A stretch of DNA of 38,379 nucleotides from CAZVYN01 sp964631125 (GCA_964631125.1 CAZVYN010000036.1:1-38379); one strand, 5' to 3'. Shown: positions 1 to 6,129, counted from the first letter of the stretch. Numbers and translations are program-made. Notes: generated by a model from the letters alone, not told the origin.

Positions 1-97
1 CTCGCATCTAGCGCATAAACAGAGCCGTGGATGGGGTGGGGCAGGCGCTGCGCGTGACCCACCCCATCCACGGCTCTGTTTATGCGCTAGATGCGAG
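1..97. repeat. Perfect 40-bp inverted repeat at the contig edge
   Basis: Bases 1-40 are the exact reverse complement of bases 58-97, separated by a 17-nt spacer (41-57). The right arm reads in frame into the pbpC fragment, while the left arm is the same DNA folded back. A perfect 40-bp palindrome that starts at the first base of the sequence is best explained as a fold-back chimera or assembly-end artefact. A genuine cruciform cannot be excluded from sequence alone. Everything left of about base 58 should not be trusted as genomic order. Confidence 0.9.
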
Positions 98-302
98 CTT
101 GTCGCGAGGACAGCAGGGGGTGGCGTTGGAGGCGAGTTCGCGGAGTCCGTCGACGCTCCTTTGGAGCGTCGACGGACTACATCTCGGGGAAGCCGCTCCG
201 GGCGAGCGGCTCTTCTGGCCGCTGGATATCGGGCGGCATCGGATCGCGGTCGAGAGTGGCGGTGAGAGGCATGAGGTGACGATCGAGGTGGAGGGTGAGT
301 AA
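54..302 (+). CDS. pbpC: Penicillin-binding protein 1C, C-terminal fragment (5' truncated)
   Basis: This open frame runs in from the contig edge and ends at TAA 300-302. About 82 residues are credible, from the fold-back junction onward. They resemble the C-terminal domain of PBP1C (BiPBP_C family): an HPIHGSVYALD segment, then LLWSVDG, then a WPLDIGRHRIAV strand pattern. PBP1C is an inner-membrane bifunctional peptidoglycan synthase; its transglycosylase and transpeptidase domains would lie outside the window. The match is recognised by eye. The residues before position 57 come from the inverted repeat and are not part of the natural protein. It converges on the beta-barrel gene at 328. Confidence 0.72.
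   Translation: MTHPIHGSVYALDASLSRGQQGVALEASSRSPSTLLWSVDGLHLGEAAPGERLFWPLDIGRHRIAVESGGERHEVTIEVEGE
144..178. repeat. Perfect 16-bp hairpin inside pbpC
   Basis: Arms 144-159 (agtccgtcgacgctcc) and 163-178 are exact reverse complements around a TTT loop. The palindrome lies fully within pbpC coding sequence and encodes a plausible family segment (RSPSTLLWSVDGL), so it is not simply an assembly fold: the flanks do not continue the symmetry. A 16-bp perfect stem with a 3-nt loop is far longer than expected by chance. Its function is unknown. Confidence 0.85.
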
Positions 303-305
303 GAG

Positions 306-328
306 GCGCCTCGCGCGGCGCGAGGCGC
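306..328. terminator. Shared hairpin between convergent pbpC and barrel genes
   Basis: Arms 306-316 (gcgcctcgcgc) and 318-328 are perfect reverse complements with a minimal loop. The stem sits just after the pbpC stop (302) and touches the stop codon of the leftward gene (328-330). No T-tract follows on either strand, so it would be a weak or Rho-assisted bidirectional terminator. The position between convergent stops supports the role. Confidence 0.5.
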
Positions 329-1035
329 TACTGACCAATGTCAACCGACACGCCCACCGTGTACGTGAGTAGATCGGTCTCCGACTGCAGTGCGTCGTAG
401 ACCACCCGGCCGTTCTGCACGCTGATCGAACCTTCCTTCAGATAGCGCGCCTCACCGCCCTTCACGTAGTCGGCGCGCAGGAGGATGTTCGCGCTGATCG
501 GCCCCTTCGGACGATCGAGGTTGCGCCAGACGCGAAACTTCAATCCCCCGCCTCCGCCGTAACAGATCGTCGTGTCGTCGAAGTTCGTCGAGCCGGCCAG
601 AACCTCGCCGTCGCGCTCATCCTTGACCGAACTCTCGGTGAACAAATAGTTGAAGCCGACGAGTCCTTCGATGAACGGCCGCACCACTCCATGCTTCGGC
701 TCCAGTCGCAAGAACGCCTGCCCGAAGAGCAGGTTGTTCGAGGTCTCGACCTCGATCGTGACCTCCGGGATGTTCGGATTGAACGGCTCGCGGCGCGAGT
801 CGCTGCCGTAGCTCATGAACCCGAAGCGGCCCCCGATCACCAACGGACTCTCCGCCGGCCTGAATCCGCCGTCCAGGTCGATGCCGAAACCGGTCTGGTC
901 GACTTGATCTTCGAACTCGCCCTGGGGAGTGCCGACGAGGAAGCCGATGGCGCCTTCGAAGCGACCGGCGGCGTGCGCGGGGGGAGAGAGAGTTGCGGAG
1001 AGGATCAGGAGTGCAGGGAAAAACCGGGGTGACAC
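328..1035 (-). CDS. Secreted outer-membrane beta-barrel protein (hypothetical)
   Basis: The protein has 235 residues. The start is GTG at 1035-1033, chosen because GGAGGAG lies 8 nt upstream; there is no ATG at the right place. Residues 1-23 form a signal peptide (hydrophobic LLILSATLSPPAHAA, cleavage after AHA-A). The mature part alternates polar and hydrophobic residues with Gly/aromatic-rich strands, such as FGFMSYGSDS and LTYTVGVSVDIG at the C-terminus, typical of an 8-strand OMP-like barrel. I do not recognise a specific family. A glycine run (YGGGGGLKFRVW) lies near residue 165. It is transcribed leftward from beside osmC, possibly on the same message, since only 86 nt and a hairpin separate them. 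Confidence 0.72.
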   Translation of the reverse strand: MSPRFFPALLILSATLSPPAHAAGRFEGAIGFLVGTPQGEFEDQVDQTGFGIDLDGGFRPAESPLVIGGRFGFMSYGSDSRREPFNPNIPEVTIEVETSNNLLFGQAFLRLEPKHGVVRPFIEGLVGFNYLFTESSVKDERDGEVLAGSTNFDDTTICYGGGGGLKFRVWRNLDRPKGPISANILLRADYVKGGEARYLKEGSISVQNGRVVYDALQSETDLLTYTVGVSVDIGQ

Positions 1036-1091
1036 GAGGGGCGCTCCTCCAAGGCTTGGGGTGGGCTGGTGGCGGATTCGAAGAGAGGGAG

Positions 1092-1122
1092 ACCGAAGAA
1101 CCGCGGGGCGCGGTTCTTCGGT
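1092..1122 (-). terminator. Hairpin terminator candidate after the OsmC gene
   Basis: Arms 1092-1105 and 1109-1122 pair perfectly (14 bp, accgaagaaccgcg) around GGG. On the minus strand the stem begins at the last base of the OsmC stop codon and is followed by a pyrimidine-rich TCTCCCTCTCTT. That is a moderate intrinsic terminator rather than a canonical U-run. Confidence 0.55.
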
Positions 1123-1547
1123 TACTTCAACTCCGCATTGAGCGTGATCGGTACGGCGGAGAGGGCCCTCGAGATGGGGCAACCGGTCTTGGCGCCGGCG
1201 GCGATCTCGTCGAACTTCGCGCGTTCGATGCCGGGGACATGCGCGACCGTGTCGAGCGTGATGCCGGTAATCGTGAAGCCCTCGCCCACCTTCTCGAGCG
1301 ACACCTTCGCCGTCGTCTCGACGCTGGTCGGAGTGAATCCGTTCTTGGCCAAGCCGGCCGAGAACGCCATCGAGAAACAGGCGGAGTGCGCGGCGGCGAT
1401 CAGCTCCTCGGGGTTGGTCCCGGTCCCCTCCTCGAAGCGCGACTGGAACGAGTAGGCGCCGTCGAAGGCGCCGTTTCCGAACGCGACGTTCCCCTTCCCT
1501 TCGGCGAGATTTCCTTCCCAACGGGCTTTGGCGGTGCGGATCGACAT
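1122..1547 (-). CDS. OsmC-family peroxiredoxin-like protein
   Basis: The protein has 141 residues. The start is ATG at 1547, preceded by AGGAGG with 7-nt spacing; an in-frame upstream ATG at 1637 lacks such a site. OsmC/Ohr proteins reduce (organic) hydroperoxides with two Cys residues. Both are visible: one in AHSACFSMAF and one in TGCPISRAL. The N-terminal pattern (ARWEGNLAEGKG, then EEGTGTNPEELIAAAHSACFSMA) matches the OsmC subfamily rather than Ohr. Likely a cytoplasmic homodimer in oxidative or osmotic stress defence. It is divergent from the TPR gene (76 nt between starts). The family call is firm; the substrate is inferred. Confidence 0.9.
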   Translation of the reverse strand: MSIRTAKARWEGNLAEGKGNVAFGNGAFDGAYSFQSRFEEGTGTNPEELIAAAHSACFSMAFSAGLAKNGFTPTSVETTAKVSLEKVGEGFTITGITLDTVAHVPGIERAKFDEIAAGAKTGCPISRALSAVPITLNAELK

Positions 1548-1623
1548 CGATTTTCCTCCTCGTCTTGCGGTGTTCCGGTTGTTGGACAGGGGCGCAGAGT
1601 AGCCGACGCCCGAGCGAGCGGCT

Positions 1624-2883
1624 ATGTTCCCTCGCATGTTCGCGCACCTCGCTGCTCGTTCGGCGGCGGCCTCGCTGCTCTCGGGCCTGGCTCTCGCCCT
1701 CTCCCTCTCGCCCGCTCAGGGCCAGACTCCGGACAGCTCTTTCTTCGCGCCAGCGCTGACTGCGGAGTATCTGGACAAGGAGGGCGATCTCCTGCGGACC
1801 TCGACCGCGGTGGTGGTCTCCGGCGGTCTGATCGTCCCCGCCACGTTCCTCCGCGACGCCGCGCGGGTTCGCCTCACCGGCGTCGACGGCTACCGCGCCA
1901 CCTCCGATCAGATCGTGGCGTTCAAAGCCGACGTCAACCTGGCGCTGCTCGGTCTCGATCGACTCCCGCCCTTCGCGCTCGCGGTCAGCGAAGATCCGAC
2001 CTACCGGATCGGGATGGAGCTGCTGCTGGTGCGCGGCCCGACCGGCGACGGTCCGCAGTGGATCGCGACGAAGGTGTTGGAGAAATTCTCGCTGCGCGGG
2101 CCCGACTTCCTCGCGCTCTCTGAAGGGATCGTCGGCGGCGCCGCGGCCTATGGTCCCGACGGCTCGCTCTTCGGACTCGCGTTCCAGCTCGAAGGAGAGG
2201 CCGAGCCGGTCCCCTATCTGGTCACGAGTGTCTCGATTCGAAAGCTGCTGGCGGTCCGCGGTGAAGCGGTCGACCTGGAGGACTTGGCGCTACCCGCGCC
2301 GCCCGATTTCCTCGACCCGGCGACGACCGACGGGCTGCTCTTCCGCGGCGCACACATGCTCTTGGCCGGTCGATCGGAAGAGGCGCGCGCGTTGGTCGCG
2401 CAGGCGGCGAAGCAAGATCCCAACTTGCCGTTGACGCACTTCTGGCTCGGCAAGATCAGTTTCGCGGACAAGAACTGGACGGCGGCCGCGGACGAATTCT
2501 GGTACGCCGCTCAGGCCGACACCACCTGGTCGCTCGCCTGGCGCATGTCGGGCGCCGCGCTCCACCAAGCGGACGCCTTCACCGACGCGATCCGCATGTA
2601 TGAACGCGCGCTGCTCGCCGATCCCCGGTCGGCGCAGGCAGAGCTCCATCTGGGGAGCGCGTACTATGAGCTGGGACAGTTCCCCGAGGCGGTCGCGGCG
2701 TTCGAACGCGCCATCGCGCTGGAGCCCGGTCTCGGACTCGCCTACTTCAATCTCGCACGGACCCATCAGGCCGAAGGCGATCGCGCCGAGGCGGAGGCGG
2801 TGTATCTCCGCCTGAAAGAAAGGAACGAGACCTGGGCCCAGAATCTACGGAAGGCGCTCGACGCACAGCCCGAGGCGAGGTGA
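1624..2883 (+). CDS. Secreted TPR protein with a catalytically dead trypsin-like domain
   Basis: The protein has 419 residues. ATG 1624 or ATG 1636 could start it; neither has a strong ribosome site. Residues 1-34 are a signal peptide ending near AQGQ. Residues 50-200 keep the layout of a trypsin/DegP-like fold (TSTAVVVSGGLIVPATF, DVNLALLGLD, EGIVGGAAAYGPDGSLFGLAF). The position of the catalytic His is replaced (VPATF), and the GNSGGP serine motif reads EGIVGGAA, so it should not cleave peptides. Residues 245-410 are about four TPR repeats (for example AELHLGSAYYELGQFPEAVAAFERAIALEP). Probably an envelope scaffold. It overlaps the next gene by 4 nt, so it is in the siroheme operon by position; a role there is unknown. 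Confidence 0.75.
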   Translation: MFPRMFAHLAARSAAASLLSGLALALSLSPAQGQTPDSSFFAPALTAEYLDKEGDLLRTSTAVVVSGGLIVPATFLRDAARVRLTGVDGYRATSDQIVAFKADVNLALLGLDRLPPFALAVSEDPTYRIGMELLLVRGPTGDGPQWIATKVLEKFSLRGPDFLALSEGIVGGAAAYGPDGSLFGLAFQLEGEAEPVPYLVTSVSIRKLLAVRGEAVDLEDLALPAPPDFLDPATTDGLLFRGAHMLLAGRSEEARALVAQAAKQDPNLPLTHFWLGKISFADKNWTAAADEFWYAAQADTTWSLAWRMSGAALHQADAFTDAIRMYERALLADPRSAQAELHLGSAYYELGQFPEAVAAFERAIALEPGLGLAYFNLARTHQAEGDRAEAEAVYLRLKERNETWAQNLRKALDAQPEAR

Positions 2884-3488
2884 GAACCGCCTCCCGCTGG
2901 CCTTGCCACCGGTGCGGGCATGAAGGTCGCCGCTTCGCGCTCGTCTGTCCCGAGTGCGAGGCATTGCCATGGCGCGAAGCGCCGCCGATCACCTCCTTGG
3001 CCGGCCGGTTGCTGGAACGCGGCGTCACGATCGAGATCAAATCCGAGGGGTGGCTCCGGCTGAAGCACCGCTTCTCGACGCTCAAAGGCTTCCTCGGACT
3101 GCTCACCCGACGCTACTTCGGCGGCGCCGATTGGCTCGGCGTCGACGGTCGTGAGTGGCGCATCGCCCGCGCCGCGCCGCTCACACGCACGCGCTTTCTC
3201 TGGGACGAAGGAACCCCGGTCGCCGCCGCGCAGATCGATCGTTGGCGCGGCGCCGCTCGCCTCTATCAAGGCGACGATCGCTACGTCCTCCGCCGCGAGG
3301 GCGTTCTGCGAAGCGACTACCTCTTGGCGCTCGACTCAGGTTCCGAACCGACGCCGGTCGCGCGCCTGCGGGGCGGCCTGCTCGATCCGGTGCGCAGCAT
3401 CGAACTGCTGGAGAAGACTCCCGTCGCGATCCTCGTCCTCGCCTCGTACTTTGCGTCCCGACTGCGGTCGGTGGAGACCGAGGAGTAG
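2880..3488 (+). CDS. Zinc-ribbon protein of unknown function
   Basis: The protein has 202 residues with a GTG start at 2880 that overlaps the previous TGA (GTGA), indicating translational coupling. The N-terminus has a treble-cysteine zinc ribbon of the CxxC-x10-CxxC type (PCHRCGHEG then VCPECEALPW, residues 9-26). The rest is a soluble beta-rich domain with WLGVDGREWRIARAAP and DDRYVLRREG strands and an aromatic/basic centre. I do not recognise the family. It sits between a TPR secretory protein and the precorrin-2 dehydrogenase gene, which starts only a few bases after its stop. Confidence 0.65.
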   Translation: MRTASRWPCHRCGHEGRRFALVCPECEALPWREAPPITSLAGRLLERGVTIEIKSEGWLRLKHRFSTLKGFLGLLTRRYFGGADWLGVDGREWRIARAAPLTRTRFLWDEGTPVAAAQIDRWRGAARLYQGDDRYVLRREGVLRSDYLLALDSGSEPTPVARLRGGLLDPVRSIELLEKTPVAILVLASYFASRLRSVETEE

Positions 3489-3492
3489 CGGT

Positions 3493-4143
3493 CTGCCGCG
3501 CGTCCCCCCGCTCCCCGTCTTCCTCCGCCTCACGGGGCGCGATTGCCTGGTGGTGGGCGGCGGCTCGGTGGCTTGGCCGAAGACCGCGCTGCTGTTGGAA
3601 GCGGGCGCGAAGGTCACGATGGTGGCGCCGCTCTTCGCGGCGCCCCCGGCCGGGCTCGAGGGTCATCCATCGCTGATTCGTGAGGAGCGCGCGTTCGCGG
3701 AAGCGGATCTGACGGGCCGGTTCCTGGTCATCGCCGCGACCGACGATCGCTCCGTGCAAGACTCGGTGCGCCACGCGGCCGACGCGCGCGGCATCTTGTG
3801 CAACGTCGTGGACGAGCCGAGCGCGTGCGATTTCATCTTCGGCGCTACGCTCAGGCGCGGAGATCTGACCCTCTCGATCTCGACCTCGGGCTCGTTCCCG
3901 CTCGTCGCGCAGCGTCTGCGCGACCGTTGGGCACAGCGGTTGGACGAGAACGTCGGCGAGGCGTTGGCCAGGCTCGCTCGTGAGCGTACGGCGCTCCACT
4001 CAGAAGGCCCGGCGACCTATGACGAAAGACGTCGCAGGCTGGCCGGTCTCCTGGACGATGAGATCCTGGATGCGCTCGAACGCGGCGACCTGGAACGGAT
4101 CGAGGCGGCGATCCTCCGCTGGCGAGAGGACACGACGGCATGA
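3493..4143 (+). CDS. Precorrin-2 dehydrogenase / sirohydrochlorin ferrochelatase (CysG N-domain, Met8p type)
   Basis: The protein is about 216 residues. It oxidises precorrin-2 with NAD and, in related bifunctional enzymes, inserts iron to make siroheme. Visible: the nucleotide-binding start VFLRLTGRDCLVVGGGSVA, ATDDRSVQDSV, CNVVDEPSACDFIFGATLRRGDLTLSISTSGSFP and the C-terminal helical part. This order is diagnostic of CysG-N/Met8p. The usual VA-x-RK after GGG reads VAWPK. No ATG/GTG/TTG occurs between the upstream gene's stop and the first beta-strand. CTG 3493, 7 nt after AGGAG (3481-3485), is the best start, so the start is uncertain. The next gene overlaps its stop (ATGA). Confidence 0.85.
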   Translation: MPRVPPLPVFLRLTGRDCLVVGGGSVAWPKTALLLEAGAKVTMVAPLFAAPPAGLEGHPSLIREERAFAEADLTGRFLVIAATDDRSVQDSVRHAADARGILCNVVDEPSACDFIFGATLRRGDLTLSISTSGSFPLVAQRLRDRWAQRLDENVGEALARLARERTALHSEGPATYDERRRRLAGLLDDEILDALERGDLERIEAAILRWREDTTA

Positions 4144-5903
4144 AGCTCTTCGCGGTCACCTACGAACATCCGCGCCTCTCGATGGAGACGCTCCACTCGA
4201 TCTTGGCGGCGGAATCGGTGGCGAAGCTGACGGCGTGGGTGTCGGCGGCGCCGGAGATCGTCGAGTCGGCGGTAGTGGCGACCTGTCTGCGCGTGGAGAT
4301 CTATGGCATCGCGTCGCATCCCGAGCTTGCTCGGGATGCTCTGGACTCCATCCTCGGCGAAAGGCACGGTCGGCTGCTGCTTCAGCAAGACGCCGTGGCG
4401 CACCTCTGCCGCGTCACCGCGGGCCTGGAGTCGATCGTCTGGGGAGAGACGATGGTGACGGCGCAGGTCCGGCGCGCCTATCGGAGTTCGGTCGATCGAT
4501 CGCTCTGCGGGCCGAACCTGCACCGGCTGTTCCATGCGGCGTTGCGCACGGCGCGAAGCCTACGAGCGTCCGGGACCGTTCGGTCGGCTTGGCCGTCGCT
4601 CGGCGCGCTGGCGGTGCGGCGAGCCGCCGCCGACCTCACGACCGGCGACCGTGTCGTGGTTTGCGGCGCGGGCGCGTTGGGTCAAGTCATCGCGCGCGAC
4701 CTGGTCGCGCGCGGATTCTCGGTCGCCGTGCATGGATCGCGAGTAGCGATCGGCGCCGTCCCCGGCGCCGATTCCTTACCCCTCCCCGCGCTTGCAACCG
4801 CGTTGTCCCACGCAAAAGCAGTCTTCACCTGCTCCAACCGCGGAGCCATCCTCCGCGCCGCCGATTTCTCCGGCGCCACGCCTCTCGTCATCGACCTCGG
4901 TGTCCCGCCGAACTTCCCCGCGGAGGAAGCGGCGCGTGCGGGCGTCACGCGGCTTTCGTTCGCGGAGTTGGCGGAGTGGGCGGGGGGGGCGACGCAGGGT
5001 CCGACAGATGGGGCTTGGGATGCGGTGATTGGTCGCACAGTGCGGGAGTTCGGGGATGAGGCGGCTTCGGGGGGGGAGGAGAGGAAGGCAAGCCACACGG
5101 CGCCTGCTGGCGCCGTATTTCTGGTCGGTGCTGGCCCCGGGGATCCAGAGCTACTGACGGTGCGGGCTGCGCGTCTGTTGGAGAGCGCGGACATCGTCTT
5201 CTTCGATGCGCTCGTGCCGCCGGCGCTGTTGAACTTGATTCCTCGTGGAGTGAGGCGCGTGCCGATCGGTCGCCGCGCAGGACGTGTCGTCTGTCCCGCG
5301 GAACTCGCGCACCGCGGAATGATCGCGTGGGCGCGGCGCGGCGCGCAGGTGGTCCGGCTCAAGTCGGGCGACCCTGCGTTCTTCGGATCGACGGCGGAGG
5401 AGATCGCGGCGCTGCACGCGGCGGGGGTCGCGTGGGAGATCGTTCCGGGCATCACCTCGGCCTCCGCGGCGGCGGCGCAGCTCGGGGTTCCCCTGACCGA
5501 GCGGGGCGTCGCGGCGAGCTGCACGTTCGTCACGTTCAAATCGCCCAGTAGCGTCGCGCGCGCAGCGCGCGAGGCCGATAGCGTCGCCGTCTACATGGGC
5601 GCGGCCGACCTCCCCGAAGTCGCGCGACTCCTCATCGAGTCGGGGCGTCCTCCCGCAGATCCCGTCGTCGTCGTCGTGCGTGCCTCGCAGCCCGATTCGC
5701 GGGTCTCTTGGTGGACGCTCGGAGAGCTCGCGAAGCTCGAGGTCACGCCGGTGGACGAGACTCCGGCGATGGTGTTGGTGGGGGCAGTGCTTCGGACAGC
5801 AGTCGAGCGAGTTGGTGGGGTTACTGAGAAAATTAGCGCTCGAGGTGAGAAAAGCGTTGCGATCGAAACGCCCGGGTCAATAGAGTTATCGGACGGGAAC
5901 TAG
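4140..5903 (+). CDS. Glutamyl-tRNA reductase (HemA)-uroporphyrinogen III methyltransferase (SUMT) fusion
   Basis: The protein has 587 residues and starts at ATG 4140, overlapping the previous stop by 4 nt. Residues 1-310 are HemA-like: catalytic Cys49 in ATCLRVEIYG (consensus TCNR; Asn is Leu here), GLESIVWGET, the Rossmann GAGALG, and VIDLGVPPNFP. The long helical dimerisation domain of HemA is absent. Residues 325-575 are a complete SUMT (CobA/CysG-C): LVGAGPGDPELLT, VVRLKSGDPAFFG, VPGITSASAAAAQLGVPLT. HemA makes glutamate-1-semialdehyde, the first step of tetrapyrrole synthesis; SUMT makes precorrin-2, the branch to siroheme. One protein would therefore link entry and branch point, next to the precorrin-2 dehydrogenase gene. 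HemA activity without the third domain is unproven. Confidence 0.88.
   Translation: MKLFAVTYEHPRLSMETLHSILAAESVAKLTAWVSAAPEIVESAVVATCLRVEIYGIASHPELARDALDSILGERHGRLLLQQDAVAHLCRVTAGLESIVWGETMVTAQVRRAYRSSVDRSLCGPNLHRLFHAALRTARSLRASGTVRSAWPSLGALAVRRAAADLTTGDRVVVCGAGALGQVIARDLVARGFSVAVHGSRVAIGAVPGADSLPLPALATALSHAKAVFTCSNRGAILRAADFSGATPLVIDLGVPPNFPAEEAARAGVTRLSFAELAEWAGGATQGPTDGAWDAVIGRTVREFGDEAASGGEERKASHTAPAGAVFLVGAGPGDPELLTVRAARLLESADIVFFDALVPPALLNLIPRGVRRVPIGRRAGRVVCPAELAHRGMIAWARRGAQVVRLKSGDPAFFGSTAEEIAALHAAGVAWEIVPGITSASAAAAQLGVPLTERGVAASCTFVTFKSPSSVARAAREADSVAVYMGAADLPEVARLLIESGRPPADPVVVVVRASQPDSRVSWWTLGELAKLEVTPVDETPAMVLVGAVLRTAVERVGGVTEKISARGEKSVAIETPGSIELSDGN
4316..4339. repeat. Intragenic 11-bp hairpin in the HemA domain
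   Basis: Arms gcatcccgagc (4316-4326) and 4329-4339 are perfect reverse complements around TT. The stem is inside coding sequence (ASHPELARDAL). It is one of several tight-loop perfect stems in this gene. Confidence 0.8.
4691..4713. repeat. Intragenic 10-bp hairpin in the HemA domain
   Basis: Arms cgcgcgcgac (4691-4700) and 4704-4713 pair perfectly around CTG, in the codons for ARDLVARG. The alternating CG sequence makes chance pairing more likely here than at 4316. Confidence 0.7.
4749..4772. repeat. Intragenic 10-bp hairpin in the HemA domain
   Basis: Arms atcggcgccg (4749-4758) and 4763-4772 are perfect reverse complements around TCCC, in the codons for IGAVPGAD. No terminator tract follows. 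Confidence 0.7.
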
Positions 5904-5917
5904 ATGGTGCAGAAGGG

Positions 5918-5932
5918 GCTAGAAATTCTAGC
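5918..5932. promoter_or_regulatory. Operator-like palindrome upstream of the cysteine operon
   Basis: The sequence gctagaa-a-ttctagc is a perfect palindrome with a one-base centre, 14 nt after the HemA-SUMT stop and about 70 nt before the leader peptide start. It is AT-rich against a GC-rich background and contains CTAG twice. CTAG recurs nearby at about 5900, 5983, 5994 and 6070. It could bind a dimeric regulator of the sat operon; no regulator gene for it is visible in the window. Confidence 0.4.
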
Positions 5933-5955
5933 GTCGAACTGTAGATGGTCGATCC

Positions 5956-5978
5956 ACCGGGCACGCGGCGTGCCCGGT
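5956..5978 (+). terminator. Hairpin after the siroheme operon
   Basis: Arms accgggcacg (5956-5965) and 5969-5978 pair perfectly around CGG, 52 nt after the HemA-SUMT stop. Only TT then ACCC follows, so it is at best a weak intrinsic terminator. It separates the siroheme operon from the sat leader. Confidence 0.45.
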
Positions 5979-5999
5979 TACCCTAGCGAGTCACTAGAC

Positions 6000-6068
6000 A
6001 TGTACACACCCACCCGCTGTTGTTGTTGTCGCAGACCCCCCGGGTGGGCGTCCGCTCCGCCGCGCTGA
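6000..6068 (+). CDS. Polycysteine leader peptide of the cysteine-biosynthesis operon
   Basis: A 22-codon frame starts at ATG 6000 and stops at TGA 6066-6068. The peptide begins MYTPTRCCCCRRPPGW. Codons 7-10 (6018-6029) are TGT TGT TGT TGT, four Cys in a row. A Cys run in a short frame upstream of sulfate-assimilation and cysteine genes is the hallmark of an attenuator leader, as with Trp codons in trpL. No clear Shine-Dalgarno precedes it; a TACCCT at 5979-5984 could be a -10 element giving a nearly leaderless message, as reported for polycysteine leaders in mycobacteria. The reading frame and codon run are seen directly; translation and function are inferred. Confidence 0.8.
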   Translation: MYTPTRCCCCRRPPGWASAPPR

Positions 6069-6121
6069 GCTAGGTCTCAGAGGAAGCGCGAGCAGCGAAC
6101 GGGCCCACCCAGCGGTGGGCC
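6009..6121 (+). promoter_or_regulatory. Cysteine-responsive transcription attenuator (mutually exclusive stems)
   Basis: Four segments alternate in pairing. Segment 1 (6009-6016, cccacccg) pairs with segment 2 (6041-6048, cgggtggg). Segment 2 (6042-6049, gggtgggc) can instead pair with segment 3 (6103-6110, gcccaccc). Segment 3 (6102-6109) pairs with segment 4 (6114-6121) as the terminator. Segment 1 lies immediately before the four Cys codons and segment 2 lies 11 nt after them. A ribosome stalled on Cys codons would mask segment 1, free 2 to pair with 3, and prevent termination. A ribosome that reaches the stop at 6066 would cover segment 2 and allow 3:4. Small extra stems (6061-6066 with 6085-6090; 6065-6069 with 6076-6080) fill the antiterminator loop. 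Confidence 0.8.
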
Positions 6122-6129
6122 TTTTGTTT
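6102..6129 (+). terminator. Intrinsic terminator in the sat leader
   Basis: Stem ggcccacc (6102-6109) with 6114-6121, loop CAGC, followed directly by TTTTGTTT (6122-6129). This is the best canonical intrinsic terminator in the window, and it lies 72 nt upstream of the sat start codon rather than after a gene, which points to conditional termination. Confidence 0.88.

Noticed and set aside
1624..2883. Functional DegP/trypsin-like protease
   Set aside because: The catalytic His and Ser positions are substituted, so only the fold is supported.
6042..6111. tRNA-like shape in the sat leader (7-bp gggtggg/cccaccc ends followed by A, central ctgag/ctcag stem)
   Set aside because: The central loop is 6 nt, there is no TTCRA T-loop, and the D-arm does not fit. 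The pairing is better explained as the antiterminator stem.
5996..6129. SAM, cobalamin or T-box riboswitch, or small SRP RNA, in the same leader
   Set aside because: None of their conserved cores is present (no B12 box, no T-box GGUNNNACCGCG-type motif, no SRP GGAAGGAAGCAGC loop). The Cys-codon leader peptide accounts for the structure.
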